Shown here piece by piece: positions 1-9,499 of a stretch of DNA of 40,559 bases. The notes under the pieces are model-generated. The model saw only the letters and a list, made by a program, of their open reading frames with translations, had not been told where the DNA came from and ran no database searches. Every line of letters begins with the position of its first letter. Positions within the stretch are counted from its first letter, which is position 1. The stretch comes from Geobacteraceae bacterium. GTDB lineage: Bacteria > Desulfobacterota > Desulfuromonadia > Geobacterales > Geobacteraceae. The translations under genes were made by a program, and so were the position numbers. Location of the stretch: positions 65,480-106,038 of the forward strand of contig WSYB01000009.1 of the NCBI GenBank assembly GCA_009773645.1, in the 5' to 3' direction.

Positions 1-290
1 AGGGGGAAAAGGCTTTTTGCGAATGCATCACTTGTGGCCCCGGCCGTGAAAAAGAGAATAGGATACGTGCCGGAACAGAGGACAGCATATCCATAATAGG
101 CAATTAACGTACCATTTTGTAACATGTTGAATTAATGGGGATTATTTGTTATTGGGGGGAAGATGTGTAAATATATCCGACAGGTAAGAAGCAAAAGGTG
201 TCGCATTTTTTTACAATTAAATGATTTTTATCAACCCTTTATAAATATTATAATTTTCAACTTGGTTACCCATTTTGCTCAAGTAAATAT
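1..290. other. AT-rich non-coding stretch at the left edge
   Basis: I see no coding region here on either strand. The stretch is AT-rich compared with the genes to its right and contains an FNR-like palindrome (listed separately). It is probably the upstream or downstream flank of a gene outside the window. Confidence 0.6.
221..234. promoter_or_regulatory. FNR/CRP-like palindrome
   Basis: The sequence ATGATTTTTATCAA matches the FNR consensus TTGAT-N4-ATCAA at nine of ten defined bases. It lies in an AT-rich non-coding stretch. No promoter or target gene inside the window is clearly attached to it, so the role is uncertain; AT-rich DNA produces such matches by chance. Confidence 0.3.
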
Positions 291-399
291 CCCCCCTCCC
301 TTGACGGGAGGGGGTTAGGGGGAGGGTGAAGTTGCAAACGGCATAAAATGTGGCATTTGCTCCCCCACCCTAGCCCTCCCCCGTCAAGGGGGAGGGGAT
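291..399. repeat. Interspersed inverted repeat of about 109 bp, GC-rich arms
   Basis: The left arm (291-327) and right arm (361-399) are near reverse complements. Each arm also folds on itself around a TTGACGGG/CCCGTCAA core flanked by C-runs and G-runs. The centre (about 330-360) has a smaller inverted pair, GCAAACG...CATTTGC. It follows the acyP stop on the minus strand and could act as a 3' hairpin for the ligA-acyP transcript. The form is that of an interspersed repeat rather than a unique terminator. Confidence 0.7.
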
Positions 400-473
400 G
401 CTTTAGTGTCAGAAGTGCTTTATCTGTTCAGGCTTCCATACTGGCAACCTCATCTTTACCATGTGCGCTGCCG

Positions 474-749
474 CTAACGCTTGATTTCAAATCCGTCGAA
501 CTCCCCCCGGAACTCCTCCCGTTCCACGACCACCTCGTCCACCCTGGCCCAGCTGGGGCCGGTGCGGCACCAGTCGATGAGGGCGTTCACGTCTCGCTCC
601 TCCCCCTCGAAGCACCCCTGGACGCTTCCGTCGGGGAGGTTCCGGACCCAGCCGCTGACATTGTGATGGAGTGCGGTCTGCTGCGTGTAGTGGCGGAAGT
701 TGACTCCCTGGACGAGGCCTTTAACGATAACCGTGGCGCGGATTTTCAT
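474..749 (-). CDS. acyP: Acylphosphatase
   Basis: This 91-residue protein matches the small cytoplasmic acylphosphatase family, which hydrolyses the carboxyl-phosphate bond of acyl phosphates. The N-terminal half has the phosphate-cradle signature GLVQGVNFR with the catalytic arginine, followed by VRNLPDGSV carrying the catalytic asparagine. I chose the ATG at 749 because an AAGGAAA ribosome site precedes it at good spacing and the length fits the family. A longer start at 782 would overlap the end of ligA. The gene lies 29 bp downstream of ligA on the same strand and is probably co-transcribed with it. Confidence 0.9.
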   Translation of the reverse strand: MKIRATVIVKGLVQGVNFRHYTQQTALHHNVSGWVRNLPDGSVQGCFEGEERDVNALIDWCRTGPSWARVDEVVVEREEFRGEFDGFEIKR

Positions 750-778
750 GGGATTTCCTTTCATGCAATAAAGGTTTT

Positions 779-2821
<2,043 letters not shown>

Positions 2822-2951
2822 TTATAGCACAGCAGGAGGAGGTTTGCAATCTGGCACGGATATAGCCTTCTTGATTTCCGTCGTCCCCTCTGGTATCTGT
2901 AGTCAGCCGGAATAAGCCCCGGCTCTTTTGCGTTTTGAATCAACAAGAATC

Positions 2952-3116
2952 TGCCACAGAGCCACGGAGACACGGAGAAAAGCATAAAACCAAATTAACA
3001 GGGATGGACAGGATATGTTCAAAAGCAGAAATATCCTGAACACCCTGTATCTCCATGTTAGGTTTTCTCTGTGTCTCTGTGTCTCTGTGTCTCTGTGTCT
3101 CTGTGTCTCTGTGGCA
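2952..3116. repeat. Nested inverted repeat with a 6x octanucleotide array
   Basis: Outer arms begin GCCACAGAG (2953) and end CTCTGTGGC (3107-3115). The right arm contains six perfect copies of TCTCTGTG (3066-3113). Inside them lies a second inverted pair: ACAGGGATGGACAGGATAT (from about 2998) against ATATCCTGAACACCCTGT (3031-3048), including a perfect 7-bp stem AGGATAT/ATATCCT. This looks like one composite interspersed element that has gained octamer copies by slippage. It fills the ligA-rep divergent promoter region. Confidence 0.8.
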
Positions 3117-3138
3117 AAACCGATGAAAAGGTTTTAAA

Positions 3139-5178
3139 ATGCTCGATTTACATACATTGAACCCCCAGCAGCTTCAGGCGGTGAAGCATACCGAAGGGCC
3201 GCTCCTGGTCCTGGCCGGGGCCGGATCGGGGAAGACCCGGGTCATCACCTGCCGGATCGGTTATCTCCTCCTGAACAGGCAGGTGCCGCCGGAAAACATC
3301 CTGGCGGTCACCTTTACCAACAAGGCGGCCCGGGAGATGAAGGAGCGGATGGAGGAACTGGTCGGCCGGGAGCGCTGCAAGGGGGTGATCCTCTCCACCT
3401 TCCATTCCCTGGGGGTGCGCATCCTGCGCCGGGAGATCCCCCTTCTCGGGTACCGGAAAAACTTTTCCATCTATTCCACCTCCGACCAGGCGGGACTCGT
3501 CAGGCAGGTCATGCGGGAGGTGAACATCGACGGGAAAAAGTTCAACGCCGAAACCATCCTCTGGCGGATCTCCGCGGCGAAAAACGCCCTGATCCCGCCG
3601 GACCGGTTTCAGCCGCGTTTCGCCGACGATTACGAGACCCTTGCCGCGACCGTCTATCCCCGCTACCAGGAGGCGCTTAAGGCCTGCAATGCCGTGGACT
3701 TCGACGACATCATCATGCTGACCGTGGAGCTTTTCCGCAAACACCCGGAGGCTCTGGCACGCTGGCAGGAGCGGTTCCGTTACATCATGGTCGATGAATA
3801 CCAGGACACCAATCCCTCCCAGTATCTCCTGATCCACATGCTGGCGGAAGGACACAAAAACCTCTGCGTGGTGGGGGATGACGACCAGTCCATTTACGGC
3901 TGGCGGGGGGCGGACGTGGAGAAGATTCTCGCCTTTGAGAAGGACTACAAGGGGTGCCGGGTCATCAAGCTGGAGCAGAACTACCGTTCCACCGGCAACA
4001 TCCTCGACGCGGCCAACAGCGTCATAAAGAACAACCCGAAGCGGAAGGAGAAGACCCTCTGGACCGCTGCCGGTCCCGGCCGCCCCATCGACCTGACCGT
4101 CACCCGGGACGATGAGGAGGAGGCCGCCACGGTGGTGGAGAGGATTCAGGTGGAGTGTTTCAAGCACAATCTTTCCTACGGCGACTTCGCCATCCTCTAC
4201 CGCACCAATGCCCAGAGCAGGGCCTTCGAGGAGCAGCTCCGGTTCGAGGGGATTCCCTATGTCCTGATCGGCGGGATGCAGTTCTTCGAGCGGAAGGAGG
4301 TTAAGGACGCCATCTCCTATCTGAAGGTGATGGATAACCCTGCGGATGATCAGGCCCTGCTGCGCATCGTCAACTTCCCGCGGCGCGGGATCGGTGACGG
4401 CACGGTGATCAAGATCGGCCAGTGGTCCATGGAGCAGAACTGCTCACTCTTCGAGGCGTTCGGAAGAGTGAGGGAGATCGATGGCCTTGCCGAGGGGCCG
4501 GGGGAAAAGGCGCGAACCTTCCATGCCCTGCTCAAGGGAGAGATGGAGAGCTTTCAGAGGGGGGGCAATCTGGCGGAGAAGGCGCGGGGGATGTTCAAGA
4601 GGCTCTCCATCGAGGAGGAGCTCTTCCGGACCATCGATGATCCGGCTACGGCCCGGCGCAAGGTGGAGAACGTGGAACAGATCGTCAACTCCCTGGCCGG
4701 ATATGAGGAAAAGAGCCGGAGTCCCTCCCTGTCGGGATTCCTCGAAAAGGTCTCCCTCATGGACGAGGACCGATACGGGGGAAAGGAGAAGAAGGAGCTC
4801 GGCCGGGATGCAGTGACCCTCATGTCGCTCCACTCCAGCAAGGGGCTGGAGTTCCCCTGTGTTTTTCTGGTGGGGGTGGAGGAGGAGATCCTCCCCCACA
4901 AAAAATCGATCTATGAGGATTTCTCCATCGACGAGGAACGGAGGCTCTGTTATGTGGGGATAACCCGCGCCCGCAAGCATCTCACCATCACCCGCTGCCT
5001 CTACCGCAAGAAATACGGCAAGTTGGAAGAGCGGCACCCTTCACGCTTTCTCGAAGAGATACCGCCGCATCTCTTAAATCATCAGAAAGGGGAGATGGCG
5101 GGGGCGGAGACCGCAGAGGAGGCGGAGCGGATGGCCGACGATTTCTTCGCCCGGATGCGGGCGATGATGGGGAGCTGA
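3139..5178 (+). CDS. rep: ATP-dependent 3'-5' DNA helicase, Rep/UvrD family
   Basis: A 679-residue superfamily 1A helicase that unwinds DNA 3' to 5' and probably helps forks past blocks. Motifs in order: Walker A AGAGSGKT (26-33), VTFTNKAAREM, Walker B DEYQDTN, GDDDQSIYGWRGAD, LEQNYRS, the motif V region SLHSSKGLEFP, and motif VI RRLCYVGITRAR. Length, the PSRFLEEIP stretch and a short C-terminal tail fit Rep better than the longer UvrD or PcrA proteins, though the family names overlap and uvrD or pcrA would also be accepted. It faces the DEAD-box gene with 24 bp between stops. A 7-bp hairpin (5211-5217 with 5226-5232) inside the end of that gene could help termination. Confidence 0.93.
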   Translation: MLDLHTLNPQQLQAVKHTEGPLLVLAGAGSGKTRVITCRIGYLLLNRQVPPENILAVTFTNKAAREMKERMEELVGRERCKGVILSTFHSLGVRILRREIPLLGYRKNFSIYSTSDQAGLVRQVMREVNIDGKKFNAETILWRISAAKNALIPPDRFQPRFADDYETLAATVYPRYQEALKACNAVDFDDIIMLTVELFRKHPEALARWQERFRYIMVDEYQDTNPSQYLLIHMLAEGHKNLCVVGDDDQSIYGWRGADVEKILAFEKDYKGCRVIKLEQNYRSTGNILDAANSVIKNNPKRKEKTLWTAAGPGRPIDLTVTRDDEEEAATVVERIQVECFKHNLSYGDFAILYRTNAQSRAFEEQLRFEGIPYVLIGGMQFFERKEVKDAISYLKVMDNPADDQALLRIVNFPRRGIGDGTVIKIGQWSMEQNCSLFEAFGRVREIDGLAEGPGEKARTFHALLKGEMESFQRGGNLAEKARGMFKRLSIEEELFRTIDDPATARRKVENVEQIVNSLAGYEEKSRSPSLSGFLEKVSLMDEDRYGGKEKKELGRDAVTLMSLHSSKGLEFPCVFLVGVEEEILPHKKSIYEDFSIDEERRLCYVGITRARKHLTITRCLYRKKYGKLEERHPSRFLEEIPPHLLNHQKGEMAGAETAEEAERMADDFFARMRAMMGS

Positions 5179-5202
5179 TTCATCAAACTGCCTCTTTCCA
5201 GC

Positions 5203-6576
5203 CTACCCCTCCTGCGGCTTTTCCCCCGCAGGTTTCCTCCGCCGCGGCCCCCGGCGGCGCTTCTTCTGTTCCCCTTCTCCCTCTTTGCTTGCCACTACCG
5301 CGGCCTCTTTTGCAGCTGGTACAGGCGCGGCCCCGCGTCTTTCCTGCTTTCGGCCGCTATCGCTCCCGCTCCGCCTGGCGGGCTTTCCTGCCGGGGCCGC
5401 CGTCCTCGGCCTCGGCTTGGTCCGTTTGTAGTCGTGGACGAACAAGTCGTCCTCGGCCCATTCCACCGGAATCCTCTCCTTGATGAACTCGTGAATGTCC
5501 TCCAGGTATAACGCGCCGTCCTCGTCGGCCAGGGAGATCGCCTTCCCTTCGGCCCCGGCCCGGGCGGTGCGGCCGATGCGGTGAACATAGTCCTCGGCGT
5601 CCTGGGGGAGGTCGTAGTTGATGACGTGGGAGACCCCTTCGATATGGAGGCCGCGGGATGCGACGTCGGTGCCGATCATGATGGGGAGCTTGCCGCTCTT
5701 GAAGTCTTCCAGGATGCGCAGCCGCTTTCTCTGCTCGACGTCGCCGGAAATGACCCGTGCGGGGAAGTCGTTGGCGTTGAGCCGGTCATAGAGGAATTCC
5801 GCTTCCCGCTTGGTGTTGACGAAGATCATGGTCCGTTCCATCCCCTCCCTTCTGAGGAGGCCTAAGAGGAGCGGGAATTTTTCCTTCTTTGATACATGGT
5901 AGATCACCTGCTCGACCCGCTCGGCGGTCATCTGCTCCGGGGTGACGGCGACCTTTTCCGGCACGTTCATGAATTCGTAAGCCAACTCCATGACCCGGGT
6001 GTTGAGGGTGGCGGAGAACATCATGTTCTGGCGCGCATCGAAGGGGGGAAGGCGGCGCAGGATAAAGCGTAGATCGGCGATGAACCCCATGTCGAACATC
6101 CGGTCCGCTTCGTCGATCACCAGCGCCTCGATGTTCTTCAGTGAGTAGACCTTCTGCTTCAGGTAGTCGATGAGCCGCCCGGGGGTGCCGATGACCACGT
6201 CCACCCCCTCCTTGAGGGCGTTCTTCTGCAGCATGTAGTCTACGCCGCCGTAAATGGCCTGAATGTTGAACCCGGCGTATTTGCCCAGCTGTTGGGCATC
6301 CTTCTCGATCTGCACCACCAGTTCCCTGGTAGGCGCCAGGATCAGCGCCCGGGGGTGACGCTCCTTGGAGGCGGTTTCGCGCTTCAGGAGCCGGGTGAAA
6401 AGGGCGATAAGAAAGGCAGCGGTTTTGCCGGTGCCTGTCTGGGCCTGGCCGGCAACATCTTTGCCACCCAGTGCAAGGGGGAGGGTCTTTTCCTGGATCG
6501 GGGTGCAATCGGTAAAGCCGGTGTCGGCGATGGCCTGGAGCACTTGTTCCGGCAGGTTCAAGTCGGTAAATTTCAT
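5203..6576 (-). CDS. DEAD-box RNA helicase, RhlB-like
   Basis: A 457-residue ATP-dependent RNA helicase of the DEAD-box family. Visible motifs: Q motif (FTDCTPIQEKTLP), motif I AQTGTGKT, Ia PTRELVVQ, Ib TPGRLIDY, II DEAD in VIDEADRMFD, III SAT, and motif VI HRIGRTARAG. The segment after motif VI (IPVEWAEDDLFVHDYKR) resembles RhlB. The last 75 residues are a low-complexity basic tail rich in Arg, Lys, Pro and Ala, likely an RNA-binding extension. I chose the ATG at 6576: an AAGGA site sits 9 bp upstream of it, while the TTG nine bases earlier has no spacing at all. It may act in RNA decay or ribosome assembly; the sequence does not decide which. Confidence 0.93.
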   Translation of the reverse strand: MKFTDLNLPEQVLQAIADTGFTDCTPIQEKTLPLALGGKDVAGQAQTGTGKTAAFLIALFTRLLKRETASKERHPRALILAPTRELVVQIEKDAQQLGKYAGFNIQAIYGGVDYMLQKNALKEGVDVVIGTPGRLIDYLKQKVYSLKNIEALVIDEADRMFDMGFIADLRFILRRLPPFDARQNMMFSATLNTRVMELAYEFMNVPEKVAVTPEQMTAERVEQVIYHVSKKEKFPLLLGLLRREGMERTMIFVNTKREAEFLYDRLNANDFPARVISGDVEQRKRLRILEDFKSGKLPIMIGTDVASRGLHIEGVSHVINYDLPQDAEDYVHRIGRTARAGAEGKAISLADEDGALYLEDIHEFIKERIPVEWAEDDLFVHDYKRTKPRPRTAAPAGKPARRSGSDSGRKQERRGAAPVPAAKEAAVVASKEGEGEQKKRRRGPRRRKPAGEKPQEG

Positions 6577-6770
6577 TGATGGCAATCCTTTTTTCGCGTT
6601 ATTTCAATTAGATAGCTATAGCATACCCGGCAGAAAATGGCAACGGAAACGTAGCGGCGCATGGCGTGCGCCCTTTTGGGCGAGCACCGTTCCCCACTGC
6701 AATAAAATTGCCCTTCTCCCGCAGCTTTTCCTGTGCTATCCTAACCATTAATACGTTCAGAGGAATTCCG

Positions 6771-7397
6771 ATGCAATCATTCATTCACATAGATTCACCA
6801 AATTATCTGAAGGGGGAGAACCTGCCTGTACCTGCCGACTGGCGCGGCATATTCGGGAACGACAACCCGCTCGCCCTGGAGATCGGCTGCGGAATCGGCG
6901 ATTTTATTGTCAAGACCGCCGTCGAGCGGCCCGATATGAACTTTATCGCCATAGACTTTTATAACAAGGGGTGTTACAAGACCTGCCGCCGCATCGACAC
7001 ACACGGCATCAGGAACGTAAGGGTGCTGCGGGAAGAGGCACGCAAGTTCATCGCCGAGCGGCTTCCGAAGGGGGCACTTGCGGCGGTCTACATAAACTGT
7101 CCCGACCCCTGGCCCAAAAAACGGCACAGGAAAAGACGGCTGGTGAACCGCCAGTTCATGGCGTTCCTTCGGGACTACCTGGCGCCGGGTGCGGATTTCC
7201 ACTTTGCCACCGACTTCGATGATTACGGCTTAGACGTGGCCGGGATGCTGCCGGGTGTGGAGGGGTTCGAAAATTGCCTGGCTTCCGCTCTCTATCGCCA
7301 TGAGCTGCCGGGCTATCACCTCTCCAAATACATGTTGAAGTTCATGGCGGAGGGGAAGAAAATTTATTTCATTCATTACCGCAAGAGTGAGGAGTGA
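6771..7397 (+). CDS. trmB: tRNA (guanine-N7-)-methyltransferase
   Basis: A 208-residue SAM-dependent enzyme that makes m7G46 in the tRNA variable loop. It has the SAM site EIGCGIGDF, the family signature [13 protein letters not shown] and the downstream ATDFDDY. The ATG at 6771 is chosen because AGAGGA lies 7 bp upstream; an upstream extension to 6666 has no family similarity. The gene ends inside a 7-bp tandem repeat, so its last residues (KSEE) and its stop codon are repeat-encoded. The next gene, truD, starts 17 bp later within the same repeat, giving a tRNA-modification pair. Confidence 0.95.
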   Translation: MQSFIHIDSPNYLKGENLPVPADWRGIFGNDNPLALEIGCGIGDFIVKTAVERPDMNFIAIDFYNKGCYKTCRRIDTHGIRNVRVLREEARKFIAERLPKGALAAVYINCPDPWPKKRHRKRRLVNRQFMAFLRDYLAPGADFHFATDFDDYGLDVAGMLPGVEGFENCLASALYRHELPGYHLSKYMLKFMAEGKKIYFIHYRKSEE

Positions 7398-7429
7398 GGA
7401 GTGAGGAGTGAGGAGTGAGGAGTGAGGAG
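7385..7429. repeat. 7-bp tandem repeat GAGTGAG x6 at the trmB/truD junction
   Basis: Six perfect GAGTGAG units run from 7385 to 7426, then GAG. The second unit supplies the trmB TGA stop (7395-7397) and the fifth supplies the truD GTG start (7415-7417). Each unit also carries GGAG, a ribosome-binding core, at a fixed distance from the following GTG. Confidence 0.95.
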
Positions 7430-8629
7430 CAACTTCATCTGTATCTGACCGCCGATATCCCCGGCACCGGCGGGGTGATCAAGGAGACGCCTGAAGATTT
7501 CCTGGTTGCCGAGATCCCTCTCTATCAACCATGTGGCGAGGGAGAGCACACTTATGCCACGATCGAGAAGCGAGGGGTCACCACCCTGGAAGCGGTGAGG
7601 AGAATTGCCCGGGCGGTGAACGTTTCAGACCGTGATATCGGCTACGCCGGGATGAAGGACGCCAAGGGGGTTACCAGGCAGACCGTTTCCATTCCCCGTG
7701 TTGCGCCGGAGCGTTTACTCCCCCTCGAATTGCCGGGGGTCGTGGTGCTGTCGGCGATACCCCACAGGAACAAGCTGAAGCTGGGACACCTGGCGGGAAA
7801 CCGTTTCCGGATCAGGGTACGCGGTGCTGCAGAGGATGCCCTGGAGCGGGCGGAGGCAGTGCTGGCAGTCTTAAGGGTTCGCGGGGTCCCCAACTGTTTC
7901 GGCGCGCAGCGCTACGGAGCGCAGGGAAATTCCCATCTGATCGGTCGGGCGCTCCTCATCATGGATTACAAGTCTGCGGTCGATGCTATTATCGGGGACC
8001 CTGCGAAGGTCAACGACGAACGGTGGCGGTCCGCCATCGAGGCTTATCTGCACGGAGACCTGGAGGAAAGCCTTCGTCTCTTCCCTGCTCACTGCCGCCC
8101 CGAGCGGGATATGCTGCAGCGCCTCGTGAAGCAGCCGGGTTCCTTTGAAAAGGCTCTCCATGCCATCCATCCCCGGTTGAAGAAGCTTTACCTGTCCGCC
8201 TTTCAGTCGTTCCTCTTCGACCAGGTGCTGGAGAAAAGGTTTGACGCCTTTGATCGGGTCATGGCCGGTGACCTGGCCTGGAAACACGACAACGGCGCCT
8301 GTTTCCTGGTGGAGGATGAAGGGGCCGAGGCGTTGCGAGCCGAACAGATTCAGATTTCCCCCACCGGCCCCATGTTCGGCTACCGGATGAAACTCCCGCA
8401 GGGCAAGCAGCTGGAGCTGGAAGAGGAGCTGTTGCGGGGAGAGGGGCTTACCCCGGAGAGCTTTAACCTTTCCGGGGGCATGAAGCTGGAGGGGGAACGC
8501 CGCCCGCTCCGGGTGCCGCTTGAAGAACCTCGTGTCACGCAGGATGGAGCGGGGCTGGTGCTGGAGTTCTCCCTTCCAAAAGGTTCCTATGCGACGTCGG
8601 TGCTGCGGGAGATCATGAAGGTGAATTAG
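7415..8629 (+). CDS. truD: tRNA pseudouridine(13) synthase TruD
   Basis: A 404-residue enzyme that converts U13 of tRNA (tRNA-Glu in E. coli) to pseudouridine. It carries the TruD signature GYAGMKDAKGVTRQ with the catalytic aspartate in MKDA, the KETPEDFLVAEIP N-terminal strand, FGAQRYG, and YLSAFQSFLFDQ. It is somewhat longer than E. coli TruD (about 350). The start is a GTG in the last part of the GAGTGAG array. Because the array repeats GGAGTGAG, several GTG codons could serve, but only every third unit is in this frame. Confidence 0.93.
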   Translation: MRSEEQLHLYLTADIPGTGGVIKETPEDFLVAEIPLYQPCGEGEHTYATIEKRGVTTLEAVRRIARAVNVSDRDIGYAGMKDAKGVTRQTVSIPRVAPERLLPLELPGVVVLSAIPHRNKLKLGHLAGNRFRIRVRGAAEDALERAEAVLAVLRVRGVPNCFGAQRYGAQGNSHLIGRALLIMDYKSAVDAIIGDPAKVNDERWRSAIEAYLHGDLEESLRLFPAHCRPERDMLQRLVKQPGSFEKALHAIHPRLKKLYLSAFQSFLFDQVLEKRFDAFDRVMAGDLAWKHDNGACFLVEDEGAEALRAEQIQISPTGPMFGYRMKLPQGKQLELEEELLRGEGLTPESFNLSGGMKLEGERRPLRVPLEEPRVTQDGAGLVLEFSLPKGSYATSVLREIMKVN

Positions 8630-8739
8630 CGTGGACACCATGAGTTTTAATGGTAGAATTTGTAGCGATTCGGATGGATTGTTCCGTTTGCGCCAGCGCT
8701 CATGCGGGGTTCACGAGCAGGTGACCGGGGAGGTTATCC

Positions 8740-9066
8740 ATGAAAGAGAAGCCTGATTTTCACGACGTCAACCTTTTCAGGCCCAAAAAGGGGTATATGA
8801 AGGGAGAAGTCGGCATCATCCTTGTCATCCTGCAGGCATGGGGACTATTGACCTTCGGGTCCCAGTTCCTCGTCTGGTATCTTGCCGAATCTTCCCATGG
8901 AGAAGGCTTCCTGACACGGTTCACGTTTTTCAATCTCCCTTTCCACTTCTGGTTCACCGGGCAATTTCTTCCCTTCTGGTTCATCATCCTCTGCGTTATT
9001 TTCAATATTTACATCGACAAGCTCACCGAATGCCACAGCCGCCGCCGGGACAAATCCTATGAGTGA
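8740..9066 (+). CDS. DUF4212 sodium/solute symporter small subunit
   Basis: A 108-residue membrane protein with two hydrophobic segments (about 27-47 and 66-90) and a basic tail, matching the DUF4212 family. Members are usually encoded directly before an ActP-like sodium:solute symporter large subunit and are thought to form a two-part carboxylate transporter. The ATG at 8740 has a strong GGGGAGG site. Here the partner is missing: just after this gene the large-subunit start survives as four codons, and a response regulator follows instead. A full large subunit lies 8.3 kb downstream, preceded by the tail of a second DUF4212 copy. Confidence 0.85.
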   Translation: MKEKPDFHDVNLFRPKKGYMKGEVGIILVILQAWGLLTFGSQFLVWYLAESSHGEGFLTRFTFFNLPFHFWFTGQFLPFWFIILCVIFNIYIDKLTECHSRRRDKSYE

Positions 9067-9070
9067 TTGA
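9059..9070 (+). pseudogene. Residual start of a lost symporter large subunit
   Basis: ATG AGT GAT TGA overlaps the DUF4212 stop in the same way that the intact symporter start ATG AGT AAC GAC overlaps the second DUF4212 stop at 17382. It appears to be the start of a lost large-subunit gene, closed after three residues. The identification depends wholly on that comparison. Confidence 0.4.
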
Positions 9071-9127
9071 GTATCGGAAATTACGGCGGTCTGATTATCG
9101 CTTTCAATAGGCTTGGGGAGACGGAAA

Positions 9128-9499
9128 ATGGGGAAGAAGAAGATCCTTGCTGTGGATGACGAGCCCAACATTTTGATGTCCATCGAGTTCATCCTGGAGA
9201 TGGAGGGGTATGAGGTCCACACTGCGCGGGATGGGGAGGATGCCCTGGAAGTGGCCGAGCGCGTGCGGCCGGATTTGATCCTCCTGGACGTCAACATGCC
9301 CCGGAAAGATGGCTACGAGGTGTGCCGGCTGCTCCGGGAGCGGGCGGATATGGCCGGAACGAAGGTGATCATGCTCACGGCCAAGGGGCAGACCCTGGAA
9401 AAAAAGAAGGGGCTTGAGGTGGGGGCGGACGAATACGTGACAAAGCCGTTCAGTGCCGAGGATCTGCTGGAGAAGATCCGAGCGATGATCGAGCCATGA
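9128..9499 (+). CDS. Single-domain response regulator
   Basis: A 123-residue CheY-like receiver with no output domain. The acidic pair is D10/D11, the phospho-acceptor D54 (LLDVNMPRKDG), the switch threonine T84 and the conserved lysine K106 (VTKPFS), so it should be phosphorylatable. It overlaps the next gene by 4 bp (ATGA), which indicates translational coupling to the membrane sensor-exonuclease. The likely phosphodonor is the histidine kinase encoded at 12433, because the directly coupled sensor lacks kinase motifs. With no DNA-binding domain it probably acts by protein contact. Start chosen at 9128 behind GGGGA. Confidence 0.92.
   Translation: MGKKKILAVDDEPNILMSIEFILEMEGYEVHTARDGEDALEVAERVRPDLILLDVNMPRKDGYEVCRLLRERADMAGTKVIMLTAKGQTLEKKKGLEVGADEYVTKPFSAEDLLEKIRAMIEP

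Noticed and set aside
3148-4167. A 339-codon minus-strand frame
   Set aside because: Antisense to the rep helicase, whose motifs are complete; no ribosome site or family features.
5211-5232. Shared terminator between rep and the DEAD-box gene
   Set aside because: A 7-bp hairpin exists, but it lies in coding sequence and has only a short mixed T stretch after it.
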